Assembly (NCBI RefSeq): GCF_018881775.1
Contig: NZ_JACVPR010000001.1
Location: forward strand, 682,001-746,000
From: Polynucleobacter sp. MWH-Loch1C5
GTDB taxonomy: Bacteria; Pseudomonadota; Gammaproteobacteria; Burkholderiales; Burkholderiaceae
Length of the DNA: 64,000 nt
Direction of reading: 5' to 3'
Part shown: positions 19,081 through 27,620 of the stretch, one piece after another
Layout of the letters: each line of letters starts with the position of its first letter
Position numbering within the stretch: the first letter of the stretch is position 1
Notes under the pieces: generated by a model
Seen by the model: the letters and a program-made list of their open reading frames with translations, nothing else
The model's database searches: none
Told to the model about the DNA's origin: nothing
Translations under genes and position numbers: made by a program

Positions 19081-20481
19081 TTAGTGCGCTACAAAATTAA
19101 CACGTGTAGGCACAGGCTTGAACTCACCCATACGGCTCCACCATGGCATCGCTAAGAAGAAAGCAAAGTAAATGATGGTGCCGATTTGGGAGATACGCTC
19201 ACCCACCGGTGATGGTGGCTGAATACCCAAGTAACCCAATACAACGAAAGCGACCACAAAGACACCATAGATGTATTTATGGAATTGTGGGCGATAACGA
19301 ATAGATCTAACAGGTGAGTTATCTAACCATGGGAGGAAGAAGAAAATCACTACAGAGCCACCCATTACAACTACACCCCAGAACTTCGCATCAAACAAGA
19401 AGAAACCAGCAGCGAGCGCTACGAGTACACCAGCACAAATAGCTTTAGTTTTCTTGCAATCAGTTTCACGAATCACTTTACCCAACAAGATGGCTGCAAA
19501 GACCCACATGGGGATCAAGAACTCAGTGGTTGTGGCACGCAACATGGAATAGAACGGCGTGAAATACCAAACCGGTGCAATGTGCGGCGGTGTCTTCAAT
19601 GGGTCCGCAGGAATGAAGTTGTTAAATTCTAAGAAGTAACCATTCATTTCTGGGGCGAAGAACACGATGAAAGCAAAGATCATCAAGAACACGCCCACAC
19701 CCATGATGTCATGGACTGAGTAATAGGGGTGGAAAGGAATACCGTCGACTGGTACACCATTCGCATCGAGGTTCTCTTTGATATCAATACCATCTGGATT
19801 GTTTGAACCGACTTCGTGCAAAGCCACAATGTGGGCAGCAACTAAACCGATCAAGACGAGTGGTACAGCAATCACGTGGAATGAGAAGAAGCGATTCAAT
19901 GTTGCATCACTCACCACATAGTCACCACGAATCCATAATGACAAATCAGGACCCACGAGTGGGATGGCAGCAAACAAGTTCACAATCACCTGAGCACCCC
20001 AGTATGACATCTGGCCCCATGGCAACAAGTAGCCCATGAAAGCTTCAGCCATTAAGCACAAGAAAATCGCGCAACCGAAGATCCAAACGAGTTCACGTGG
20101 TTTTCTGTATGAACCGTAGATCAAACCACGGAACATGTGTAGGTAAACCACAACGAAGAACATCGATGCGCCGGTAGAGTGCATATAGCGCACTAACCAG
20201 CCCCATGGAACTTCACGCATGATGTATTCAACAGACTGGAATGCTTTTTCAGCATCAGGCTTGTAATGCATCACTAGGAAAATACCGGTGATGATCTGAA
20301 TCGCCAAAACCAAAATGGCTAATGAACCAAAGAAATACCAAAAGTTAAAGTTCTTTGGTGCGTAGTATTTCGTGAGGTGACCTTCAATCGTAGCGGTCAA
20401 GGGAAAGCGTGAATCAATCCACGCCATCATTTTTTGACCGCGCGTGGCGTTTGCTGGAACTTCTTTTTCTTTAAAAGCCAT
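19081..20481 (-). CDS. petB: Cytochrome b of the bc1 complex
   Basis: Membrane core of ubiquinol:cytochrome c oxidoreductase, carrying hemes bL and bH and the Qo and Qi sites. The 466 residues have multiple transmembrane helices, heme-ligand histidines in MHSTGASMFFVVVYLHMFRG and SFHVIAVPLVLIGLVAAHIVALHE, and the Qo motif PEMNG (a PExxx variant of PEWY, as in other beta- and gammaproteobacteria). It lies 10 bp after petA. Confidence 0.96.
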   Translation of the reverse strand: MAFKEKEVPANATRGQKMMAWIDSRFPLTATIEGHLTKYYAPKNFNFWYFFGSLAILVLAIQIITGIFLVMHYKPDAEKAFQSVEYIMREVPWGWLVRYMHSTGASMFFVVVYLHMFRGLIYGSYRKPRELVWIFGCAIFLCLMAEAFMGYLLPWGQMSYWGAQVIVNLFAAIPLVGPDLSLWIRGDYVVSDATLNRFFSFHVIAVPLVLIGLVAAHIVALHEVGSNNPDGIDIKENLDANGVPVDGIPFHPYYSVHDIMGVGVFLMIFAFIVFFAPEMNGYFLEFNNFIPADPLKTPPHIAPVWYFTPFYSMLRATTTEFLIPMWVFAAILLGKVIRETDCKKTKAICAGVLVALAAGFFLFDAKFWGVVVMGGSVVIFFFLPWLDNSPVRSIRYRPQFHKYIYGVFVVAFVVLGYLGIQPPSPVGERISQIGTIIYFAFFLAMPWWSRMGEFKPVPTRVNFVAH

Positions 20482-20491
20482 GTTTTACCCC

Positions 20492-21091
20492 TTACGCTTT
20501 CTTGTCTTCACCAACCAAAATCTTGGTGTCGCTCAAATACATATGTGGCGGAATCTCCAAGTTATCTGGCGCTGGTTTGTTCTTAAATACGCGACCTGCC
20601 ATGTCGAATGTCGAACCGTGGCATGGGCATAAGAAACCACCTTCCCAGTTATCAGGCAAAGATGGCTGTGCGCCAACTTGGAATTTAGTAATTGGTGAAC
20701 AACCCAAGTGTGAACAAATACCGACGGCAACCAAGTACTCAGGCTTGATGGAGCGATGTTGGTTACGGGCATACTCAGGTGTTAAATCTTTTGGATTACG
20801 CTCTGACTTCGGATCGGCGAGTTCGCCTTCAGTCTTTTTGAGTGATTCAATTTGCTCTGGTGTACGACGTACTACCCATACTGGTTTACCGCGCCACTCA
20901 ACAGTGCGCATCTCACCAGGTTGCATACCTGTTAAATCTACTTCAACCGGTGCACCTGCTGCTTTTGCTTTTTCAGATGGAGCAAAGGTGCTTACAAGTG
21001 GAATGGCAACAGCTGCACCACCCACACCACCTGCAACGGATGTTGCAATCAGCCAATTGCGTCGGCTTTTATCCACAGTTTGATCACTCAT
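20492..21091 (-). CDS. petA: Rieske iron-sulfur protein of the bc1 complex
   Basis: Carries the [2Fe-2S] cluster that takes electrons from ubiquinol. The 199 residues have a twin-arginine signal anchor (SRRNWLIATSVAGG, then a hydrophobic helix) that is exported by Tat and kept as the membrane anchor, and the cluster motifs CSHLGC and CPCHGS with two Cys and two His ligands. TatABC is encoded at 32-34 kb of this window. It is the first gene of petABC-sspAB. Confidence 0.97.
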   Translation of the reverse strand: MSDQTVDKSRRNWLIATSVAGGVGGAAVAIPLVSTFAPSEKAKAAGAPVEVDLTGMQPGEMRTVEWRGKPVWVVRRTPEQIESLKKTEGELADPKSERNPKDLTPEYARNQHRSIKPEYLVAVGICSHLGCSPITKFQVGAQPSLPDNWEGGFLCPCHGSTFDMAGRVFKNKPAPDNLEIPPHMYLSDTKILVGEDKKA

Positions 21092-21166
21092 GAACTCATT
21101 TCCCTTCAGGACCTCTGCTCAAATCAGTATTTGCCCTGATTTTTCTGCGTTGAGGTGTATTTTTAT

Positions 21167-21210
21167 TGACGTCAGTCCAAAATTATAGCGAATCAGGGGT
21201 AGCGATTTAA
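21167..21210 (-). promoter_or_regulatory. Probable petABC promoter with palindrome at the start site
   Basis: On the minus strand a perfect TATAAT (21187-21182) has a weak TTTAAA about 18 bp upstream and would start transcription near 21175. The palindrome TGACGTCA (21167-21174) covers the first bases of the transcript, a position suited to a regulator. The leader to petA is then about 84 nt. Confidence 0.45.
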
Positions 21211-21467
21211 AGCCCAAACTGCAAAAAGTTCTTGTTTTGGCACAAAAAAGTTTCAAATGGCAAAACCAGCTAAGCATTCAATCAATGCTCTTCTTGGCGC
21301 AAAGCAGACTATTCCTTGAGGGAAGATCGATTGAGTTGAAAACCCATAGCGATAGTGAAAATGGTGAAAAATGTGAAAAAGTTCAAAAAACCCATTTTTT
21401 AGTCTAAAAACAGCTTAAAAAATGCATTTTTCAGCCATTTTTTAGCTTTTTCTATTTTTTCTCTTGG
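21211..21467. other. AT-rich intergenic region with short iterations
   Basis: No gene is visible in this part of the 376-bp gap between petA and the Nif3-like gene. It contains three GTGAAAA units at a 9-bp period (21355, 21364, 21373), several runs of A or T, and an imperfect inverted repeat (about 21410-21450, AGCTTAAAAAATG with CATTTTTTAGCT) that may end the Nif3-like transcript on the minus strand. Confidence 0.5.
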
Positions 21468-22292
21468 CTAAACCGGATTGGGAATATCAATAAACTCGTG
21501 CTCTATATTTAAGGTTTTCTTTAAGTGTTCGCCCAATGCCTGCACCCCGTAACGCTCGGTCGCGTGATGACCTGCACTAATGTAGGCTAAGCCCATCTCT
21601 TTAGCAAAATGGAAGGTTTGCTCTGAGACTTCGCCACTGATGTAAGCGTCCACTCCCAATGACAGGGCCTCTTTAATGTAACCTTGTGCTCCACCCGTAC
21701 ACCAAGCAATCTTTTTAATCTTTTGGGCAGGTTCGCCAATGACCAGGGGATCGCGACCCAAACGGCTCGCCAAACTTTTACTCAACTGAATTAGGGTCGT
21801 GGGTTTTACCTTGGTAGACCAAATCAAACCATCCATCACCCCAGGCAAAGTATTCGGGCCAGCACCCTGCCAGCCCATCACTTTGGCCAGTTGTGCGTTA
21901 TTGCCAAGCTGCGGGTGAATATCGAGCGGCAAATGATAGGCCAGTAGATTGATATTGTGATCCAGCAAAAGTTTCATACGAGCATGCAGTTGCCCCACGA
22001 TACTCGGATCATCGTTTTTCCAAAACCAGCCATGGTGTACCAAAATGGCGTCTGCCTTAGATGCAATAGCGGCTTCAATCAATGCCTTGCTGGCCGTCAC
22101 CCCTGAAACAATTTTTTGAATCTTCTCTCTACCCTGCACTTGCAGACCATTGGGGCAATAGTCTTTTATTTTGGCAGTTTGTAAAAACTGAGCAAGGTAA
22201 GTCACAAGCTCATCACGCTCAATGACTGAAGCAGTCTTCCTTTTCGCTCTTACTTGATTTTTAGTCTGATTACTTGTCTTTTTTGCTGGCAT
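21468..22292 (-). CDS. Nif3-like dinuclear metal center protein (YbgI family)
   Basis: A member of the widespread Nif3/DUF34 family, which binds two metals and is annotated as GTP cyclohydrolase I type 2-like; the physiological role is not settled. Metal-ligand stretches HHGWFWKND, AYHLPLDIHP and SAGHHATERYG are all present. The start at 22292 is preferred because AGGGA precedes it at good spacing; an ATG at 22310 would add six residues. A Lys-rich tail of about 25 residues precedes the domain. In Burkholderiales the gene commonly neighbours petABC and a DegQ-type protease. Confidence 0.88.
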   Translation of the reverse strand: MPAKKTSNQTKNQVRAKRKTASVIERDELVTYLAQFLQTAKIKDYCPNGLQVQGREKIQKIVSGVTASKALIEAAIASKADAILVHHGWFWKNDDPSIVGQLHARMKLLLDHNINLLAYHLPLDIHPQLGNNAQLAKVMGWQGAGPNTLPGVMDGLIWSTKVKPTTLIQLSKSLASRLGRDPLVIGEPAQKIKKIAWCTGGAQGYIKEALSLGVDAYISGEVSEQTFHFAKEMGLAYISAGHHATERYGVQALGEHLKKTLNIEHEFIDIPNPV

Positions 22293-22348
22293 CGCTGGTA
22301 TTCCCTGCATGGCCCATCTTATTCAATTAAATGGGTTAATCTACGGTT

Positions 22349-23554
22349 ATGACTAAAAGATTATGGCTTCTGTTTGCACAAATTGTCACGCTCTTGTTGG
22401 CAGTATTGTTTATCGTGAGCACCTTAAAGCCAGAGTGGCTCTCTGGCATGGGTTATCAAGGCTTGGGTGGGCTTAGTAGTTCCCTGGGTACTGTCACCGT
22501 TCGAGAATCTTCAATTGACCCAAGTACTCCCAACCCTGGCTCGTATCACGAGGCCGTGAAACGCTCGATGCCGGCTGTTGTCAATATCTTTACTAGCAAA
22601 AATATCCCTAAGCGCCCGCGTGGTCGTGAACGCAACGATAATGCGGCGCCTTTCAATGACCCATGGTTTCGTTACTTTTTTGGCGACCCCAATCAAGCCC
22701 CACAGGAAGACTCCGGCAATAGCTTAGGTTCTGGTGTGATTGTGAGTGCTGAAGGTTTAATCTTGACCAATCACCATGTGATTGATGGTGCTGATCAAAT
22801 TGAAGTCGCCTTGGCTGATGGCAGAAAAGTGAAAGCCACAGTGATTGGCCATGACCCAGATACCGATTTAGCTGTTCTTAAAATCAATATTCCCAATCTA
22901 CCCACACCAATTACCTTTGGCAAAGTGGAATCTGTTCGTGTGGGCGATGTAGTGCTTGCAATTGGCAACCCCTTTGGTGTGGGGCAAACAGTGACCTCGG
23001 GCATTGTGTCTGCATTAGGTAGAGATCATCTAGGTATCAATACTTTTGAAAACTTCATACAAACCGATGCTGCAATTAATCCGGGTAATTCAGGGGGGGC
23101 ATTGGTTGATACGCGTGGTCACTTAATTGGTATCAATACAGCCATCTACTCTAGAAGTGGTGGCTCAATGGGTATTGGCTTTGCGATACCTGTCAATACA
23201 GCTAAGCAAGTGATGGAAGCGATTGTGACCAATGGCTCAGTGACACGTGGCTGGATAGGTGTTGAACCTCAAAACATTACCAAAGAAGTTGCTGAAGCCT
23301 TAAAGATCAAAAATGAAGGTGTCTTGATTGTGGGCACATTACAAAATGGACCCGCAGATAAAGCGGGCATCAAGCCAGGTGATGTGCTTAAATCCATTGA
23401 TGGCAAGGCAGTCAACGATATTACTCAATTACTCAATCGTATTGCTAGCCAAGAACCAGGCAAGAAGATCAAAACGATTGTGAACCGCAAAGGTAAAGAT
23501 TTAGAGATCGAAGTTCAGGTGGGTAAGAGACCAGGGCCTAAGAGACAGAAGTAG
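22349..23554 (+). CDS. Membrane-anchored trypsin-like serine protease with one PDZ domain (DegS/DegQ type)
   Basis: An HtrA-family S1C protease that acts in the periplasm. The 401 residues have an N-terminal transmembrane anchor (about 5-25) without a cleavage site, the protease domain with triad His143 (TNHHVID), Asp173 (DTDLAVL) and Ser248 (PGNSGGA), and a single PDZ domain (about 300-390). One PDZ plus an anchor is the DegS layout, and in betaproteobacteria such proteins are often named DegQ or AlgW. It diverges from the Nif3-like gene and ends at a strong terminator. Confidence 0.92.
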   Translation: MTKRLWLLFAQIVTLLLAVLFIVSTLKPEWLSGMGYQGLGGLSSSLGTVTVRESSIDPSTPNPGSYHEAVKRSMPAVVNIFTSKNIPKRPRGRERNDNAAPFNDPWFRYFFGDPNQAPQEDSGNSLGSGVIVSAEGLILTNHHVIDGADQIEVALADGRKVKATVIGHDPDTDLAVLKINIPNLPTPITFGKVESVRVGDVVLAIGNPFGVGQTVTSGIVSALGRDHLGINTFENFIQTDAAINPGNSGGALVDTRGHLIGINTAIYSRSGGSMGIGFAIPVNTAKQVMEAIVTNGSVTRGWIGVEPQNITKEVAEALKIKNEGVLIVGTLQNGPADKAGIKPGDVLKSIDGKAVNDITQLLNRIASQEPGKKIKTIVNRKGKDLEIEVQVGKRPGPKRQK

Positions 23555-23602
23555 ATCCTTTAATGGCTTGGATTTCAAATTTGAAGTTCAAATCTCACAA
23601 AT

Positions 23603-23636
23603 AAATGAAGCCACTTGTCGTGGCTTCATTTTTATT
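23603..23636. terminator. Bidirectional terminator between the protease gene and ompW
   Basis: ATGAAGCCAC (23605-23614) pairs with GTGGCTTCAT (23620-23629) around TTGTC, with further A-T pairs and a T-run on the plus side. Convergent genes on both sides can use it. Confidence 0.85.
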
Positions 23637-23650
23637 AAATTCTAATTAAA

Positions 23651-24265
23651 TTAGAACTTATAAGTCACGCCCACAGATGTAGCGATTGGGCTTAACTTCA
23701 ATGTACCAGCATTAGCACCTGCTGCTGTGAAAACATCTGTTTTGATATCAATATATTTGACATCCAGATTAATACCCCAGTTTTTGGTCAACATGTAATC
23801 AGCACCTGCTTGTAAAGCATAACCAATGCTTGATTTTTCGACATAGTATCCATTGCTGGTGTTATCCACGCCTAAATTACGGCTACCAAAACGTGTGTAA
23901 TTAAGACCTGCACCCACATATGGCTTAAGTGGGCCAAAGTTAGTGAAATGATACTGAGCCAATAGCGTTGGAGGTAAGGCTGTCACTGTGCCCAAGGACG
24001 CAGAACCAGCAAATACTTCAACTCGTTGTGGATAAGATAAAACTAGCTCTGCTGCGATATTGTTAGTGAAGAAGTAGGTAATATCGATTTCAGGAATAAT
24101 TTTATTATCTGCATTGACGCCAAGCGTTGTAACTGTATTGGTTGTTGAATTATCCCAATTTAGATGGGTAGCACGTGCACGAACCATCCATGGGTTTTCT
24201 TGTGCGATGGCATTAAATGACATAGCTGCAAGAGCTACTAAAGCCAATTTATTTAGTTTTTTCAT
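23651..24265 (-). CDS. ompW: Outer membrane protein OmpW
   Basis: An eight-stranded outer-membrane beta barrel with a hydrophobic channel. The 204 residues begin with a signal peptide (about 1-21, cut after AIA), have the family stretches VRARATHLNWDN, IDITYFFTNNIAAELVLSYPQ, LPPTLLAQYHF and KPYVGAGLNYTRF, and end in GVTYKF with the C-terminal Phe needed for BAM assembly. The ATG at 24265 with GAGGGAAAG upstream is preferred over a TTG at 24280. Two FNR-type boxes upstream suggest oxygen-dependent control, as known for E. coli ompW. Confidence 0.94.
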   Translation of the reverse strand: MKKLNKLALVALAAMSFNAIAQENPWMVRARATHLNWDNSTTNTVTTLGVNADNKIIPEIDITYFFTNNIAAELVLSYPQRVEVFAGSASLGTVTALPPTLLAQYHFTNFGPLKPYVGAGLNYTRFGSRNLGVDNTSNGYYVEKSSIGYALQAGADYMLTKNWGINLDVKYIDIKTDVFTAAGANAGTLKLSPIATSVGVTYKF

Positions 24266-24334
24266 TTTTCTTTCCCTCAAATTAATGTCATTGATTTGAC
24301 ATGTTTGAGGTTAAAGATTTGGCAGTTTTATGAC

Positions 24335-24348
24335 TTGACTTAGGTCAA
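24335..24348 (-). promoter_or_regulatory. FNR-type box proximal to ompW
   Basis: TTGAC-TTAG-GTCAA differs from the FNR consensus TTGAT-N4-ATCAA by one base in each half and is symmetric one base further on each side. Its centre is 76 bp before the ompW ATG, so a class II arrangement would start transcription near 24300. Confidence 0.65.
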
Positions 24349-24384
24349 GTGGGTTTAAGCAGAATTACTAAGTAAATCAGGAAT

Positions 24385-24398
24385 TTGATTCAGGTCAA
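24385..24398 (-). promoter_or_regulatory. FNR-type box distal to ompW
   Basis: TTGAT-TCAG-GTCAA matches the FNR consensus in one half and all but one base in the other. Its centre is exactly 50 bp upstream of the proximal box, just after the end of gltL. Confidence 0.62.
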
Positions 24399-24425
24399 AT
24401 TAATGTGCGATCAACTTCTTTAGTG

Positions 24426-25160
24426 TTAACTGACTAGGATCTTAGATAAAAACTCTTTGGCTCTTGGTGATCGCTCCTCAACATCATCGAAAAATGATTT
24501 TGTCGGGCAATCTTCCACAATTTTTCCCTGATCCATAAAGACCACTCGATTGCTTACTTTTTTTGCGAAACCCATTTCATGGGTGACACACATCATGGTC
24601 ATGCCCTCATTAGCCAGATCAACCATGACATCAAGCACTTCACCCACCATTTCTGGGTCTAAAGCTGATGTAGGTTCATCAAATAGCATGACAATCGGAT
24701 CCATGCATAAAGCTCTAGCAATGGCTACTCGCTGTTGCTGACCACCTGATAGCTGCCCTGGGAATTTATCTTTTTGCTCAATCAAGCCAACTCTATCCAA
24801 GTATTCAACACCTCTTTTTTTTGCTTCATCTTCAGATTTATTGAGTACCTTGATTTGAGCGATGGTGAGGTTATCCATGACTGATAAGTGTGGAAATAAC
24901 TCAAAATGCTGAAAGACCATACCCACCTGAGATCTAAGCTTGGGTAAATCTGTTTGTTTATTGGTGACCTCAACACCATTAACCGCTATATATCCTTTTT
25001 GAACTGGTTCAAGAGCATTGATGGTCTTTATTAGGGTTGATTTGCCAGAGCCTGACGGACCGCAAACAACTACTACTTCACCTTTTTTGACTGTTAATGA
25101 GCAATCAGTGAGTACCTGAAACTTGCCATACCATTTAGAGACATCTTTGAGTTCAATCAT
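24426..25160 (-). CDS. gltL: Glutamate/aspartate ABC transporter, ATP-binding subunit
   Basis: Energises the polar amino-acid importer. The 244 residues carry Walker [10 protein letters not shown], the Q-loop, signature LSGGQQQR, Walker [15 protein letters not shown] and the switch His in CVTHEMGF. It is the last gene of gltI-gltJ-gltK-gltL, 7 bp after gltK. The close family includes glutamine and arginine transporters, so the substrate is inferred from the whole cluster. Confidence 0.92.
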   Translation of the reverse strand: MIELKDVSKWYGKFQVLTDCSLTVKKGEVVVVCGPSGSGKSTLIKTINALEPVQKGYIAVNGVEVTNKQTDLPKLRSQVGMVFQHFELFPHLSVMDNLTIAQIKVLNKSEDEAKKRGVEYLDRVGLIEQKDKFPGQLSGGQQQRVAIARALCMDPIVMLFDEPTSALDPEMVGEVLDVMVDLANEGMTMMCVTHEMGFAKKVSNRVVFMDQGKIVEDCPTKSFFDDVEERSPRAKEFLSKILVS

Positions 25161-25167
25161 GTTTTAC

Positions 25168-25833
25168 CTATCGAATGATGGCCACTTTTTGCTGTAAACG
25201 CCGCACTAATTGCGACAATGAAAAGCAAATTAAAAAGTAAATAAATGCGGCTGCCAGATAGGCCTCTATAGGTCTACCAAAGTTCTTACCTGCAATCTCG
25301 AAACCTTTAAGCATGTCATAAGCGCCAATTGCGTAGACCAAAGAGGTGTCTTGGAACAAGATAATAGTTTGCGTCAGCAGCACAGGAATCATATTTCTAA
25401 ATGCCTGAGGCAACACTACTAAATACATGTTTTGTGAATAAGTCATACCCAAGGCTTGGCCTGCATATATTTGCCCCTTGGGTATCGACTGAATACCTGA
25501 ACGCATGATCTCGCAAAAGAAGGCTGCCTCAAAAGCAATAAAAGTGATCTTTGCCGACAGCTCGGCACCAATCGGCTTACCTACAATAAACGGAACTAAT
25601 AAGAAGAACCAGAGAATAACCATGACCAATGGAATCGATCTCATGGTATTTACATAAATAGAGGCCGGTATTTCTAGATAAGGTTTGCCAGATAAGCGCA
25701 TCAAGGCCAAGACTGTTCCAAAGAAGATGCCGCCAATTGTGGCAATCACGGTCAGTTCAATACTGAATAAAAAACCATTCAGAATATATTTCTGAATAAG
25801 GTCCCAGCTATAGAATGACCAATCCAAGGACAT
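25168..25833 (-). CDS. gltK: Glutamate/aspartate ABC transporter, permease GltK
   Basis: Inner-membrane permease of the polar amino-acid ABC family. The 221 residues have about five transmembrane segments and the EAA loop EAAFFCEIMRSGIQSIPKGQIYAGQALGM that contacts the ATPase. Its start overlaps the gltJ stop by one base. It forms a heterodimer with GltJ. Confidence 0.92.
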   Translation of the reverse strand: MSLDWSFYSWDLIQKYILNGFLFSIELTVIATIGGIFFGTVLALMRLSGKPYLEIPASIYVNTMRSIPLVMVILWFFLLVPFIVGKPIGAELSAKITFIAFEAAFFCEIMRSGIQSIPKGQIYAGQALGMTYSQNMYLVVLPQAFRNMIPVLLTQTIILFQDTSLVYAIGAYDMLKGFEIAGKNFGRPIEAYLAAAFIYFLICFSLSQLVRRLQQKVAIIR

Positions 25834-26600
25834 TAATGACCTCCTTGAACAGTAGGTCCGATAAATCCCGGTACTCGCGTTCTTTTTTCAATCAAGCTCA
25901 TGACACGATTGACTGTGAATGCAGAAATTGCATAAAGCAGAGTGACCCCAAGATAGATTTCAATACCACGAGATGTTTCTTCCTGTGCTTGAAGGGCAAA
26001 AAGTGTTAGGTCTGCCACTGATACTGCAAAAGCCACAGAGGAGTTCTTAACGATATTCATCGACTCTGAGGTGAGCGGTGGAATGACAATACGTAATGCC
26101 ATGGGTAACAGTACAAAACGATAGCTTTGTATCTGTGTCATACCCATGGCCGTTGCCGCATGTCTTTGCCCTTTAGGCAAAGATTCGATACCTGCCCTGA
26201 CCTGCTCCGCAATACGTGCAGAAGTAAAGAAACCCAAGGCAAAACTAACTAAGATAAAAGAAGGGAAACCTTTCAAAATCGGGAACAGTGCATGCAGCAC
26301 GTGATACCAGATAAAGACTTGAACTAAGACGGGGATATTTCTGAAGAGCTCAACCCAGGCCGTGGCAAAAGCTCTCAGAATCTTATTTACTAACGAGGAA
26401 TGATTGAGTGTACGAAGAGTACCTATTGTTACCCCAAAAAAAAGGGCAATAATTAGCCCCGTTGCAGAAACTGCAAGAGTCCACCCCCAGGCAGATAGTA
26501 GCCAATCTAAATAGGTAATTTCTCCACCGGTGCCAAAACACACCGGGGAGTAATCTTCTTCAATGGTACTTTTACAAAATACCTGCCAATCCCAAGTCAT
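25833..26600 (-). CDS. gltJ: Glutamate/aspartate ABC transporter, permease GltJ
   Basis: Second permease subunit, 255 residues, longer at its N-terminus, with CFGTGGEITYLDWLLSAWGWT as in GltJ of E. coli. The EAA loop reads SARIAEQVRAGIESLPKGQRHAATAMGM. It lies 9 bp after gltI and overlaps gltK by one base, which indicates coupled translation. Confidence 0.92.
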   Translation of the reverse strand: MTWDWQVFCKSTIEEDYSPVCFGTGGEITYLDWLLSAWGWTLAVSATGLIIALFFGVTIGTLRTLNHSSLVNKILRAFATAWVELFRNIPVLVQVFIWYHVLHALFPILKGFPSFILVSFALGFFTSARIAEQVRAGIESLPKGQRHAATAMGMTQIQSYRFVLLPMALRIVIPPLTSESMNIVKNSSVAFAVSVADLTLFALQAQEETSRGIEIYLGVTLLYAISAFTVNRVMSLIEKRTRVPGFIGPTVQGGH

Positions 26601-26609
26601 GTTGGGATT

Positions 26610-27500
26610 TTATTTCTTGGCGTATTCTTCTGCAGGTTTATCGTTAGGATTAGCCCATGCATCTTTAGTTGACTGAGATAAGGCTAGGCCAATCTTGTTA
26701 CCTTTTGGTGGAATAGGTTGCAAGAACCATTTATCCCATAACTTGCTCAAGGTACCATCTTTCATCATTACTTTAATGCTGTCATCCACTGCCTTTTTGA
26801 AAGCAGGATCATCCTTACGCAGCATAATAGCAATCGGCTCGACAGCAATCACTTCACCAACAATTCTGTAATCGCCTGGATTTTTTGAGTTGGCAATATT
26901 TGCAGCCAAGATAGAGCCATCCATCACAAAGGCATCAGCTCGACCAGACTCTAGTAACAAAAAGCTATCAGCATGGTCTTTACCAAATATCTCTTCAAAG
27001 TTAACGCCAGTAGCACGCTCATGTTTTCTTAATAACTGAACTGAAGTAGTCCCTGTTGTAGTCGCTACTTTTCTACCATTCAATTGGTTTAAAGACGTAA
27101 TACCAGAATTAGCCTTGGTTGCGATGCGCACCTCTTCTACGTAAGTGGTGACAGCAAAAGCAACATCTTTCTGGCGAGTTGCATTATTTGTTGTTGAACC
27201 ACACTCTAGATCAACTGTGCCATTTTGTACTAACGGGATACGGTTTTGTGATGTTACAGGCTGATATTTAATCTCAAGACGATTGAGCTTCAACTGCTTC
27301 TGAATATCTGCCAATACTCTTTGACAAACATCCACATGAAAGCCGGCAAATTTACCGTCACCAATCGTAAAAGACAGACCAGAGGATTCACGAACACCCA
27401 TGGTCACTGATCCGCTGGATTTAATCTTATCCAAGGTGTTGGCTTGGACTAAGCCAGAAAGTAGTAAAGCACCAAACAAAACTGATAATTTTTTATTCAT
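26610..27500 (-). CDS. gltI: Periplasmic glutamate/aspartate-binding protein
   Basis: Solute-binding protein of the importer. The 296 residues have a signal peptide (about 1-20, MNKKLSVLFGALLLSGLVQA), a two-lobed family 3 binding domain with GSVTMGVRESSGLSF, RIPLVQNGTVDLECGSTTNN and GRADAFVMDGSILAA, and a C-terminal tail typical of GltI. It is the first gene of the operon; promoter elements in the 120 bp upstream are not clear to me. Confidence 0.92.
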   Translation of the reverse strand: MNKKLSVLFGALLLSGLVQANTLDKIKSSGSVTMGVRESSGLSFTIGDGKFAGFHVDVCQRVLADIQKQLKLNRLEIKYQPVTSQNRIPLVQNGTVDLECGSTTNNATRQKDVAFAVTTYVEEVRIATKANSGITSLNQLNGRKVATTTGTTSVQLLRKHERATGVNFEEIFGKDHADSFLLLESGRADAFVMDGSILAANIANSKNPGDYRIVGEVIAVEPIAIMLRKDDPAFKKAVDDSIKVMMKDGTLSKLWDKWFLQPIPPKGNKIGLALSQSTKDAWANPNDKPAEEYAKK

Positions 27501-27572
27501 ATTGAGCTCCTCGTTGAAGAGTCAAAAACTATCAGATATGCCTAAAAAAAGATAGTAAGTATTTAAACCAAT

Positions 27573-27602
27573 AAAAAACCACCCTATGACTAGGGTGGTT
27601 TT
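27573..27602 (-). terminator. Intrinsic terminator of the FadL-family gene
   Basis: A 12-bp stem (27575-27586 with 27591-27602) around TGAC, followed on the minus strand by a T-run. It starts 19 bp after the stop of the outer-membrane protein gene. Confidence 0.85.
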
Positions 27603-27620
27603 AGACACACAAATGACTAG

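Noticed and set aside
20502..21083. 193-codon open frame on the plus strand opposite petA
   Set aside because: It is an exact antisense shadow of petA, which has full Rieske motifs; the translation shows no domain-like pattern.
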